Below, piece after piece: positions 18,727-28,527 of a stretch of DNA of 64,000 nt (its first letter is position 1; every line of letters begins with the position of its first letter). The notes beneath the pieces are model-generated. The model had not been told where the DNA came from, did no database searches, and saw only the letters and a program-made list of their open reading frames with translations. Origin of the DNA: Holtermannia corniformis (Eukaryota; Basidiomycota; Tremellomycetes; Holtermanniales); assembly GCA_001599935.1 (NCBI GenBank), contig BCIJ01000047.1, positions 1-64,000 on the forward strand. Direction: 5' to 3'. The position numbers and the translations under genes are program-made.

Positions 18727-19601
18727 TCATCTGCGATAGAGAATGACTACACTGGCAGCCGCCAAACCCGTCAACACGCCCGCGGTGAACCCCGGTGACC
18801 ACCAGTTGATTCCTGCTGGCGAGTCGATTCCTGCTGGCGAGTCGATAGCTGTCGACTGGGGTCCGAGGACCTTGCCTTTGTCCCAGCCTTCGTCGAGTAA
18901 CATGTTGCGCGTGGCGGCGTCCATCTTGCCCAGCTCTTGTAGAGACCACTGGTCGCAGATGCCAATCATCCACTCCATCCGGCGCTGACCCAACGGCCCA
19001 CCCGTCCCAGGCGCTCTTCGCCTCAGTTCTGCCCTCAGCGCGCCAACGGCCTCGATCGCGGCTTCAATGTCGTCCGGCAAGCCGTGCTCGATCTGCTTGC
19101 GAATCATCGAGGCCAGCTTTGGCCCCTTGCCTCCGGTCGAGACCATGATCTGCAGCGGCCCTCGGCGGAGCTGGGAGCCAAAGTAAAAGTCGCATTCAGG
19201 AGGGACGTCGGCGACGTTGACGGGCAGTTTGGCGGCGCGGCAGAGCTCGCACACTCGTTTCGATAGAGCGACGTCGTCAATCGCCGTGAGGATCATGTCG
19301 AACTCGGTCACTTTGATCTCGTCGTCGTGGCCATAGTCGCGATCGTGGTAGGTGATGTCGTCCTTGTTGCTGACGTCGATCCGGTATGCGGTCTCTGGAT
19401 GGAGACGGTCCCGAGGTGAGATGAGGGTGACATGGGCAGAGGCTTCGAGTAGATAGTACAGTCGACCGGACGCAACGAGGCCTCCTCCGATGAGCAGCAC
19501 CTTGCGCCCTTGGAGCCTCCAAGCGAGCAGGAGTGATGTCCCTTTGACCACAGGAGGGAACTGAGCGTCAGCCGAGTCGACCGATCGATACTTACCTCCA
19601 T
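18727..19601 (-). CDS. MET8: Siroheme synthase Met8 (precorrin-2 dehydrogenase/ferrochelatase)
   Basis: The 6-nt first exon ATGGAG (19596-19601), a 35-nt intron and exon 2 (19560-18727) give 279 residues. MEFPPVVKGTSLLLAWRLQG leads into the NAD-binding loop VLLIGGGLVASGR; PVNVADVPPECDFYFGSQLR and STGGKGPKLASMIRKQI are Met8/CysG-N motifs. Met8 oxidises precorrin-2 and inserts iron to make siroheme for sulfite reductase. Unlike yeast Met8, it ends in a single hydrophobic segment (FTAGVLTGLAAASVVILYRR) that looks like a tail anchor, preceded by a duplicated SPAGID. It is divergent from PRO3 across only 39 bp. Confidence 0.93.
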
Positions 19602-19640
19602 CGTGGTTGCTGCTCGTTGCGGGAGTAACCCGCAACGACC
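19602..19640. promoter_or_regulatory. 39-bp bidirectional MET8/PRO3 promoter with a 10-bp inverted repeat
   Basis: The whole space between the two start codons is 39 bp. It holds a perfect inverted repeat, TCGTTGCGGG (19614-19623) and CCCGCAACGA (19629-19638), with a 5-nt spacer AGTAA. Within it, CGG and CCG triplets face each other 7 nt apart (CGG-N7-CCG), the layout bound by Zn(II)2Cys6 dimers. It could also fold as a 5'-leader hairpin. Confidence 0.6.
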
Positions 19641-20858
19641 ATGGGTTATACTCTTTGCGTGCTCGGTAACTCTCCGGCCGTCTTGGCAAGTTTGCTGACG
19701 TGCTAGGATGCGGTACCATGGGCATTGCCATCCTCTCGGGCACACTGTCCTCGCTCGAAGCCAGGCTCGCTCTTCCGCTCGTCCCTCGTACCGACGATGC
19801 TCTGCCGTCTGGGATCTCGACCCCGACGTCGAGTCAGTTCCTCGACGCTCCCGAATCAGCCCTGCCTTCGCGCTTCATCGCAACCGTAGGCCGCGAGGAG
19901 AGTGCACGCAAGCTCAAGCGGACGTTTAAAGAGCTTGGCCGACTCGGAGAGCAGGTCGAGGTCCTGGCCGGCGTCGAAAACGTCAACGCCGTCAACCAAG
20001 CCGATGTCATCCTCGTATGGTGAGTGTTCAGATGTATGGCCGAGGCTTATCGCAGCTCGAAACCTCAACTGGCCAAGCAGATCCTGCAGACCGAAGGCAT
20101 GGCCGAGGCGATCGCCGGCAAGCTCGTCGTCTCCATCTGCGCCGGTGTGACTATCAACCAGCTCACTCAGTGGTGCCCTACCAGCATTGTCGTCCGCGCC
20201 ATGCCAAATACGCCATGCAAGGTGAGTCGAGTCACGGTCGCTGTGCTTGGGCCATGTCCGGGCCGTGCTCAGGGCGTATGCTCCAGCCTCTGCATGCTCA
20301 CGCTCTCTCGTAGATCCGCGAAGGCATGACGGTCGTAACGCCCATTGCCGACGCTCTGCACCGCTCACTCATCCTCGCCATCTTCACCTCGTGTGGCCGC
20401 TGCCGCTTCCTGGATGAAAAGTACTTTGACACCTGCACCGCGCTCGCTGGTTCGGGCCCAGCGTTTGTCGCTCTCGTGCTCGAAGCCATGGCCGATGGAG
20501 GCGTCATGATGGGTCTGCCCCGCGCCGAGGCTCTAGAGCTCGCTGCGCAGAGTGAGTGCTTGCTATGACTCGACTCGGCTGACACGCGCAGCGATGCAAG
20601 GAACCGGTCGGATGGCGTTGCAAACGGGCTTGCACCCAGCTCAGCTCAAAGACAGCGTGACAAGTGAGTCCTCTTGGTTTCTACAGTGCTGACGACAGCG
20701 CCCGGTGGATGCACGATTGCCGGCTTGTTGACGCTCGAGGACGGCCGTGTGCGGTCGACCATGGCCAGAGCGATCCAAGTCGCAGCCAACCAGTAAGTCC
20801 GTTGATATCGACAAGGCTGACGAGCAGTGCGTCTGGACTCGGCCAGGACAAAAAGTAG
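19641..20858 (+). CDS. PRO3: Pyrroline-5-carboxylate reductase
   Basis: Seven exons. The N-terminus MGYTLCVLGCGTMGIAILSG has the Rossmann GxGxMG loop for NAD(P)H. Later motifs are ISICAGVTINQL-like (VSICAGVTINQL), VVRAMPNTPC, the C-terminal family signature ALAGSGPAFVALVLEAMADGG and VTTPGGCTIAGLLTLE. It catalyses the last step of proline synthesis. Introns are mostly 34-43 nt, with one of 93 nt after MPNTPCK. It ends GLGQDKK-TAG. Its start codon is 39 bp from that of MET8 on the other strand, so expression of the two may be linked. Confidence 0.95.
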
Positions 20859-20959
20859 ATTGTACCGATCCATGGCGATGCATCATTGTACTACGTAGTC
20901 GTGCGGATACGTAGCCGACGGGCCGCACGGATGAACCGTCTGCGTCCTCTACCATCACC

Positions 20960-22710
20960 ATGGGCTTTAATTCACCACTGCCAGGTAGGCTGCTCGCTCC
21001 ATGTAGCTGCATCGACTGACTTTTCAAGTGAGGCTACCCGAAGAATGCCGCAAAGCTGCAAAGATCAGTACGTGCGATCCACATCAACCGAGCTGACGGC
21101 CAGTGCGATCATTCGTCGACAGCGGTGACAAGGTGCGTTCCATCACCGCAGCCAGCACCTCGCTGAGCTCCAGGTGGTCCCTCGCTATGTGATGGAACGA
21201 GCATCCGGGTTCGCAATCTTCACCGTCGTCAAGGCCGGTCTGGTGTTCAGTGCACGGGCCGGGTCGGGCGTCGTCGTCGCCAGGTTGGATGATGGAGGTT
21301 GGTCTACGGACGAGCGACTGGGACGTAGGCTGAGGGACAGGCTGGTCTGCTCCGAGTGCGATTGGGATTGGAGGCGTTGGGTTTGGAGGCCAGATGGGCG
21401 CCGAGTGAGTGCTTGATCGAGTCGAAAGAGGCTGATGACAGGGTGACCGACTTTTTCATCGTCTTGAACGTAGGTCGCTGAATGAGCGACCGAGCTGATG
21501 AGATCTAGTCTCGCGCGGCCGTTGCGACATTCATGAGTGCGGGCAGCTTGACGCTGGGCGGCAACCTTTCGGTGAGTGACGTTGGCGATGACCATCTGCT
21601 CGCTGATCACTATGCATCCCTTCCCACGCCCTGATGTACATCCTGTACCTCACGCACGCTATCGCACTCGCTTGCTCGTGCATGCAGATCGCAGTCGGTC
21701 CCCTGGGACGCAACGCCGAAGGATCAGGGTCTGTCAACACACACGGCAAGGTGGCAGCCATGTATTCCTACTCCAAGACCAAAGGCCTCTTTGGCGGCGT
21801 CTCGGTCGAAGGCAGTGTCATTGTCGAGCGCCAAGATGCGAATCGACTGGCTTACGGCGGCAACGTCTCGTCCAAGCAACTGCTCAGTGGGGCCATCGAC
21901 ACTCCCGATTGGGCTCAGCCACTGCTGGACCAGCTCGAACGAAGCGCGAGACTGCCTGGAGGACAGACGTGGCGGCAAGACGAGGAGGACGAGCGAGCGT
22001 ATGCGTTTGGCGAGGGTGTCGGTGCAGGCGGCGTCGGCGGCGTCGGCTCGTCCGGGCGCAAACGATCCGGCAGTCTTGCCAGTACCTTTAGTCGGTCGAG
22101 TCCGTCACCTCGGCCAGACTTGGCTTCAAGACGGCTCAGCAGCCTGAACCCATTCTCGTCCTCGCCACGGAAAAAGGTCGAGGAGCCGACGTTCCCCGTC
22201 AGCTTTGACGAGGATCACGAGTACAATCGACCGTTTGAGCAGCCGAAACCCAGCGGCGATCTGCTTGGCTCTTGGACGTCGAACGGCCGTGGCCTGACCG
22301 CTTCATTCAACGACGACCCTTGGAAACCGGCCGAACCCGTCGCGCTTCCCCGGGAAACACACTCTGGCACCCCGTTGAGTTCCTCCCCTGACCGCCCGTT
22401 CTCTTCCTATCACACGCCACTACCGACAACTACACCCACGCCACGGATACCTCTGAAAGCAGGTCTCGAATCTGCCAACGACGGCCTACCGCGCGCCGTC
22501 GCTCTGTACGACTTTGCGCCGACCCAAAGTGGCGACCTTGGCTTCAAAGCCGGTCAGGTCGTCATTGTCGTCAACAAAGTCGGGGACGGCAAGTGGTGGA
22601 CGGGCCGGGATCCTGTCAGTCACCAGCAGGGCATCTTTCCTAGCACCTACGTAGAAGTCCTAGAGCGCCCGGGGGCGACAGACGTGTGTAGGCGCCGTCG
22701 AGAGAGTTGA
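20960..22710 (+). CDS. YSC84: Ysc84/Lsb3-type protein: SYLF domain plus SH3
   Basis: Short 5' exons (the first, ATGGGCTTTAATTCACCACTGCCAG-like region at 20960, encodes MGFNSPLP) lead into a SYLF domain: ERASGFAIFTVVKAGLVFSA, RAGSGVVVARLDDG, TDFFIVLN, and GPLGRNAEGSG with YSYSKTKGLFGGVS. A disordered Ser/Pro/Arg-rich linker follows, then a C-terminal SH3 domain (RAVALYDFAPTQSGDLGFK...WWTGRD...GIFPSTYVEVL). In yeast, Ysc84/Lsb3 binds phosphoinositides and actin via SYLF and Las17/Sla1 partners via SH3, acting at endocytic actin patches. The first ~600 bp is broken by at least seven introns, so exon borders there are tentative. Confidence 0.9.
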
Positions 22711-22772
22711 TGTGATCCGCGGGTTTGGCTGCACTGGAAAAGGCCCGATCGGCTCGAGAGTTGCATCTGTCC

Positions 22773-23986
22773 ATGCTCAACCAGGTCGAGCAAGCTGCCA
22801 TGGACGACGCTCTTGGCGTACGTCCTCATGATACAGGCCGAGCTGACACCTAGTCTTCCTTCGCGACATCGTTTGCGCCGCCCAAGGTGGAGCCGGCACC
22901 GGCAGAGACGCCGGCTGAGCCCACGCCGGCGCCTGCTTCTACTTCTGCGCCTGCCGAGCCAGCGGAAGAAATTGAAGACTGGCGTCCAGAATACGAGCGC
23001 AGACTCGCGGAATGGCAAGCCGAGTCTACGATCGCGCGCAAAAAGGCTCTCGAGACGCGCGAGCGGATCGAGAGGCAGCGTGAACAGGAGCGCAAGGCGG
23101 CTCAGGGCCCCGATGCTAAAGCTGCGAGGGAGCGCAAGCTGCAGGAGGAGCGTGCGGTCAAGCTGCAGCAAGAGCTGGACGGTCGTAAAGCCGAAGCTAG
23201 GGCACCGGGCTCAGCCAAGGAACAGGCCGAGCGTGGTCAAAAAGTCAAGGACGCTTGGGAGCTTGTCAAGAATGAGCCTGAGCCTGTCCGTGAGCCGTCA
23301 CCTGCCGACACGCGTGCGGTCATGCCGAATGATACCAATGTGCATGTCACTGGCGAGGCCAAGAAGCCGATCGCACAGGTGAGCTTGGTTGTGAGGGACT
23401 GGGCTGACGTCAGACTGCATACGACCCTACGACCTCGACCGAGCCGATCCCGCCGAGTCTGCAAGACCCTGCGGACGAGTCAATACGCACGCCAGTGACG
23501 ACGTCGAGGCAATCGGCTACATCGCAAGCGTGGGAGGAGATCTCGGGCTCAGCTTCATCAGCCGAAGACTTGTCTCCACCCGCCTCGTCCTCCGACGAGC
23601 TCGTCGACGTCCCTACCTCCTCCACCGCCGTCGGCCGCGCTTCCACCGAGCCCGTCCCACACGCCATCTCTCCCTCTGGCCTCGCCCGTCCCGACGCCGA
23701 CGCCGCACCCCCCGCTCAACCCCCATCGCTCACTCTCTCCCTCTTCTCCCGCACCTCGCCCGCCCGCATCCTCGCCGTCCTCGGCATCAACCTCATCCTG
23801 CCGTTCATCAACGGTGTCATGCTTGGGTTCGGTGAGATCTTTGCGCGTGAGACAGTGGCTGCTGGCCGGAGGTGGTGGCGTTCGGGAACTGGCTTGTTCC
23901 GCTGGGGTGACGCTGGTAGGCATCAGACGGCCGCTGGCAGGGGTGTTGGGTCGGTCGGGCTGAGTGGTAGCGGTGGGTTCCCATGA
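22773..23986 (+). CDS. MIM1: MIM1/TOM13-like outer-membrane insertase with long N-terminal extension
   Basis: Three exons (22773-22817, 22854-23378, 23414-23986; introns 36 and 35 nt) give 380 residues. Residues ~313-335, LGINLILPFINGVMLGFGEI, match the conserved membrane segment of Mim1/TOM13, which helps insert alpha-helical proteins into the mitochondrial outer membrane. Yeast Mim1 is only ~110 residues. Here an extra ~300 precede it: a Pro/Ala tract, a highly charged coiled-coil-like region (about residues 45-140, rich in RERKLQEER-type runs) and a Ser/Pro region. No independent ATG precedes the Mim1 part after intron 2, so the fusion looks real unless a start near MPNDTN (residue ~170) is used. 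It lies 62 bp after the YSC84 stop. Confidence 0.75.
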
Positions 23987-23991
23987 TAGCT

Positions 23992-24252
23992 TTATGCTAT
24001 GTCTGTGAGGATCACCTGAATAAGCCGCATACGTGTTCCCTCGGCTAGGTGATAGTCTAGCGACCCTATGGTGAGGCGTGTCGCCTGGTACAGCGCGATC
24101 TTGACATTGATGACGAAAGCGCTGTAGGCCTTGGGCCCACTTCCGAAGAGCGGCAATCCGCCGATTTTTTTTTGAAACTCTTCAACCTGAGCGGCTTCGA
24201 GCGCGTAGTGTGCAGGAGAATTGGCCACGCCTAGCTGAGCAAGACCAGACAT
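23992..24252 (-). CDS. Small conserved-looking protein, 86 aa, unknown
   Basis: An intronless frame MSGLAQLGVANSPAHYALEA... with mixed hydrophobic and charged residues and no signal peptide. I recognise no family. Its stop lies 5 bp from the stop of the convergent MIM1-like gene, matching the tight 3' spacing of other real pairs here, which raises confidence. A run of nine T/A bases near 24164-24172 encodes FQKKI and is a likely site for sequencing or length errors. Confidence 0.45.
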   Translation of the reverse strand: MSGLAQLGVANSPAHYALEAAQVEEFQKKIGGLPLFGSGPKAYSAFVINVKIALYQATRLTIGSLDYHLAEGTRMRLIQVILTDIA

Positions 24253-24508
24253 GTTGTAGCGCTAGCTGATCTGTAGACAAGACTGGCATCACCCGCCCGG
24301 GCGCTGTACAGGTAAGGGGTGTGTGCACCACAAGCATGTCATCCAACATCTACCCATGCGTTTGCCCCGCGCTCTTGCGCGCTTTTGTACAGATAGGGGT
24401 AATTCTAGTGTCGATTTTGAAACAAACCCCCTTGCGGTCACTGCGAAGCATCCGGCAGCCGACCCCCGACCCCCGACCAGAGGACTGAGATTATCTGTCC
24501 CAGCTATC

Positions 24509-26596
24509 ATGCTGCAAAAGATGTACAGAGGTCGAGACGGTGCGGTTCAGGCGACCGACATCACCTGGGAACAGGTTGCTTGCCTGGACATCGAGCTCCA
24601 TCGCGACCAATCACTCCAGTTATCCTCAAGATCTCACCCCAAGGAGGCAGACGTCCTGCCGCCTGGCGGTTTGCTACGAAGAATCGAGACAGGGACTTCC
24701 CTGTATTATCAGAGTGTAAGAATGTCAACCGCGAGGCAAGCTCAACAGCAGGCTGCAGGCTACTCGGCCAGCAGCCGTCATCTCACAGCGTTATTCGCCG
24801 AGGCCGTTCGGGAGTTCACGAGCACTGGCCTGCCCCAACACTTGACTGTGCAGTGTGTGGACTCGGGTATCGTGCGGGCGACGCTGTCGGGCTTGGACGA
24901 CGTCGATTGTCCAGTCGACTATGGTTTCCACGTCGTGGGCAAAGGTGCGTCGTTAGGTCTAGACTTAGCTGAAGGAAGATGATTCCCGCGGAGACGACAC
25001 AGAAGCCCCCTTTTCGCTGGTGATGATCAGCGCCCGACAAGCTTACTGGACAGAAGTGTCTGCGGATGAAGAGGTCGAAGGCTATCCGTATGGGCCTGAA
25101 CCCTCCGGGGTCGTCGACACCCAGTCGGCTCAAGATGAGCCACGCGCAGTTCTGACAGCACTAGCACTGCGAGAACATACTAGGTGGGTCTCTTCAGGTC
25201 AAACAAGCTGACGAAAGCGCCCGCTACGGGTACTGTGCCCTTGTGCACAGAGCTTGTGTCAAGCTGTTCATCGCAGAGCAGCAGGATATCGGGAGTGTCA
25301 GTGTGCATCGCATCGTGTTCAAGGGCCATGCAATGCAGCGAACACTAGACTGCCCGCGGGGGTTCTTCTCCGCCGCTGGGTTTGCTTTGGCCTATGCCGT
25401 GAGTCGCTCGTGCCGCTGCGTCGGCTGACAATAGATCGCTGTACCCAACCACTTACCCCGCGGCATCACTCATCGGGTAGCCTTACGGCCTCCCCTGCGT
25501 CGTACTTGGACACAGCCCATGCCGCAGCTGACTTTGCGAAATGCGTACTGGGCGCTCAGCGCACGACGTCGTTCGGTCGACGCACACGTGCTGCAACAGC
25601 TTGTCAACGGCGTAGCACCTCTTCAGAGCGATGTTATCCACATGACGTTGATGCAGTGCAAGGATGGGCTCAAGTCGGTGCGTGCAAGTCTATCAGCGGA
25701 CGTCATCACGTTGACAACGCATCAACAGCTTGTTTCGGCGGTGATTCCTCCGCAGCAGCGATCAGGGCTTGGGGGAGCATTTGATAGCACACCTCGACAA
25801 GTCAAAGGACTAGAGCCAGCGCTACCAGATACCGTCCGTCGCATCCAGCACGGTGATCCTCTTCTACCCGCTGCATATCACTTTCCTTATCAGCAGACTT
25901 TGGCACCAATATGTGTAGGTCGGCGGCAAATACCAGACGCATAGCTCAATTTTTTGGTAGCTCCAGCCTGACCACGGCGGGGCATCGACCGCTGAATCAA
26001 GTGGTCAGACCGCCCGGGGTCTGTTCAAAGTCGCCAAGGTGAATGGCTATGGTACCGCCAATACAATGTGCAAGATTCTTTGGAGTAGCGCCAGACGTAC
26101 CCAATCGGGTTTTACCTCCAGCGTCCCTGGTCAGAATCGGGGCAAGCCGAGCGATGCCCCTGAAATTGCCGGAATTCCCATGCAAGACGAAGGGCCGGAC
26201 GACGCGGTCGGATATGGTGTGGGAGATGAAGAGGAGGATGAGGCTGGAGATGTCCGCGGAGATGAAGGGAGCCGGAGCACCGAGGGACGCGCTAAGCCTG
26301 ACAACGAGAGAGGTGATGGTGGTGGCGAACCGGTCGAAGACGTGAAGGGGAAGGCGGATGACCACAATGTTGCCGACGAGCCGACAAGATCAAAAGCGCA
26401 CGAGGAAAACGCTGGTAAGGATGGGGACGAGAATGATGAAGATGAAGGAGAGGCGGACGGAAACGGGGAGGGGCAAGTCGGCAACGGCGCCCAACTGAAG
26501 AAGGAGAAGAATCTCCACGAAGGCCGACCCAACACGAAAGGCGTCCGCCGCCTGATGAGCCGGGCTAGCCGGATTTTCCGCAAAAAGAAGATCTAA
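24509..26596 (+). CDS. Orphan multi-exon protein, ~645 aa, with acidic C-terminus
   Basis: Five exons join in frame across introns of about 34-46 nt (the last 25915-25960). Starting MLQKMYRGRDGAVQATDITW, the N-terminal ~450 residues look globular (for example LTALFAEAVREFTSTGLPQH, LHRTC-like RACVKLFIAEQQDIGSVSV). The last ~180 are strongly acidic and Gly/Asp/Glu-rich, then switch to a basic tail, RRLMSRASRIFRKKKI, which could bind membrane or nucleic acid. I recognise no domain. The frame is also open upstream to about 24323, so an earlier ATG (about 24356) is possible. Convergent with CDC20, 55 bp between stops. Confidence 0.65.
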
Positions 26597-26651
26597 GCAA
26601 GCAGCATGATCTATCTTTGTAGGGATCCGACTGTGTTATCAACTGCATGCT

Positions 26652-28440
26652 TCACCTGACCCTGACCGCACTCTTCGTCCTGCCCTGCCCATCGCGCTCA
26701 TCGCCGTCGACTTTGTGCACCTTGCTAGCGGTCTTGGCCTCCCAGACTTTCCAGAACTGACAGTCAGCGGCGTCCCTGCCCAACGCTCTCACCTTGAGGT
26801 TCTCGTCGGCCGCGCCGGTCGCAACGGTACACCCATCCGGACTGAGTGCGCTGCTCAACACCCTCTCGTCGTGAGCTTGATTGATCTGACCGGCCTTTGC
26901 GAGCGATGGGTAGGACCAGAGAGTGATGGAGCAATCGGAGTGGCCGTGGGTGGAAAGGATCTCTTTGCTGTGTGGCGACCAGACGAGAGAAGTGACTTGC
27001 GAAGTGGTAGGGAGCGAGGCGGTGCGTGCGCCAGTGGTGGATGACCAAAAGTGGATCGTTTGGTCGGATGTGCCACCACCCGAGGCGAGTAGGTTCGACT
27101 GCCAAGGACACCATGCGAGAGCCTGTCGTCAGATGGGTTGCAGATGGGTTGTCTCACCTTGACTGCCGCCGTGTGGTTGCGCTTCGTCCACTTGGCAGTC
27201 CCTCTCGGCACCCCTTCGTCCGTTTGCAGCACCGACTGGCCGATACGACCACTGCAAAGTCAGTGTTGCCACTTCAAACTTGACTCACTCCCAGCAGTTG
27301 ACCACATTGTCATTTCCACCCGAGGCCAAGAGCTGACCATCCCCGCGCCATGTGAGACCACAAACCTCCGCCGTATGACCGTTGAGCTCCATGACCTTGT
27401 GCCGCGCGACGCGCACATCGTGGTGGTGGATTGACCCATCGCGGCAGCCGGAACTCAAGACGTGGCCGTGCCAAGAGAGGGATGCGATACGAGCCTGTTG
27501 TCAGCTCGATCGGGCAAGGCGAACGTACATTATGACCGGGCATGACGCGCATCTTCTTGCCCTCATCTACGTCCCAGATCTCGACTTCGCCAACATCGTT
27601 GCCGACCGCAAGATAGCTGCCGTCACCGGCCCAGCTGACACTAGTGACCGGGACCTCACCTTCGGCTCCCTCGCCCATAGCAGTAACGTTACCTTCCTCT
27701 GCGTCCCATACGTAGGCGATATCGCCTAGTCCGATGGCAACCTTGTTGGAGGAAGACCACGAGAGAAGATTGAGGTAGTAGTCGTTGGCAAAGCCTGGTG
27801 CATCCAGTACGCGATCTGGAGCTGTTGGGATCCGCCGCTTGCTCGTCGTGGTCGCTTGCGTAGGTCGGGACGGCCCAGCAGGCTGGCGCACATATTGTCG
27901 TTGTAGATCCAGGTGGGAAGTTGCAGTGCTGGCTGGCGGAGGGGCTGCACGGAACGACAGGATCCGCCGTTGAGGAGCTACACCTAGGGTTTTGGACAGG
28001 TCTGCCGTGAGCGAATCATCCGCCGTCGTATCAGGCGAAGATGATCGTGACGGTTGATCGAGCCCGGCCAGTGCGGGTGTGTGTGACGAGCTACGCGACG
28101 GGACAAAGCGGTCAAGCTGGCATCAGCTGGGCCATGCCAGAACAACCTCACCTCCTTGGCCGAACCCTGGCGTTTAACTGGTTTGGGTACACCTGCAAGG
28201 TGTGCCTCTCTTCCCGTCACATCCATCCTGCCCATGCCCTCTCGCAGCGCGTCCATTGCCGAGTCGGGCCGAGAAATAAATGGGTTGGTGCTGAAAAGTC
28301 AGTCGCGTCGTTGATGGAGGGGCCGCAACGTACGTGTCGGCTTTTGACCCTTTGCGCGGCGGGGAGGACATTTTCAAGTTCTCACTGTGTTCAAGCGTGG
28401 ATCCGTTCGCTCCCGGACGATCCAAAGGCAAGTCAAACAT
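26652..28440 (-). CDS. CDC20: APC/C activator Cdc20 (WD40)
   Basis: Spliced exons encode about 525 residues. The N-terminal part carries a C-box, LDRFVPSR, then QRRILSFRAAPPP (the KILxF-like motif), both of which contact the APC/C. RRIPTAPDRVLDAPG opens seven WD40 repeats: DYYLNLLSWSS, VAIGLGDIAYVWDAEEG, SWAGDGSYLAVGNDVGEVE, and LSSALSPDGCTVATGAADEN in the last. This is the substrate adaptor that targets securin and cyclin. The C-terminus ends Val-Arg rather than the usual Ile-Arg tail. Introns are 34-40 nt. Divergent from the hexosaminidase gene, 87 bp apart. Confidence 0.95.
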
Positions 28441-28472
28441 TGTTCAGTGATTGTCTAGGTCAGGGGCGGTCA

Positions 28473-28505
28473 GGGTGGCGACTTCCCCGCGGGGATTTGC
28501 CACCC
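28473..28505. promoter_or_regulatory. Nested dyad in the CDC20/hexosaminidase promoter
   Basis: GGGTGGC (28473-28479) is inverted as GCCACCC (28499-28505) around a 12-bp palindrome, TCCCCGCGGGGA (28484-28495). It lies 22 bp upstream of the hexosaminidase ATG and 32 bp from that of CDC20. It may be a factor site or a leader hairpin. Confidence 0.45.
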
Positions 28506-28527
28506 ACCGGATCGTCTTGTTGCGACC

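Noticed and set aside
24305..24400. Repeated TGTACAGRTARGGGGT-like blocks upstream of the orphan gene
   Set aside because: There are only two short imperfect copies, too little to call a repeat or site.
25997..26583. Long minus-strand frames (122 and 150 codons), hydrophobic and Ser/Pro-rich
   Set aside because: They mirror the acidic plus-strand exon of the orphan gene; Asp/Glu codons read backwards give Ser/Phe/Pro-rich shadows.
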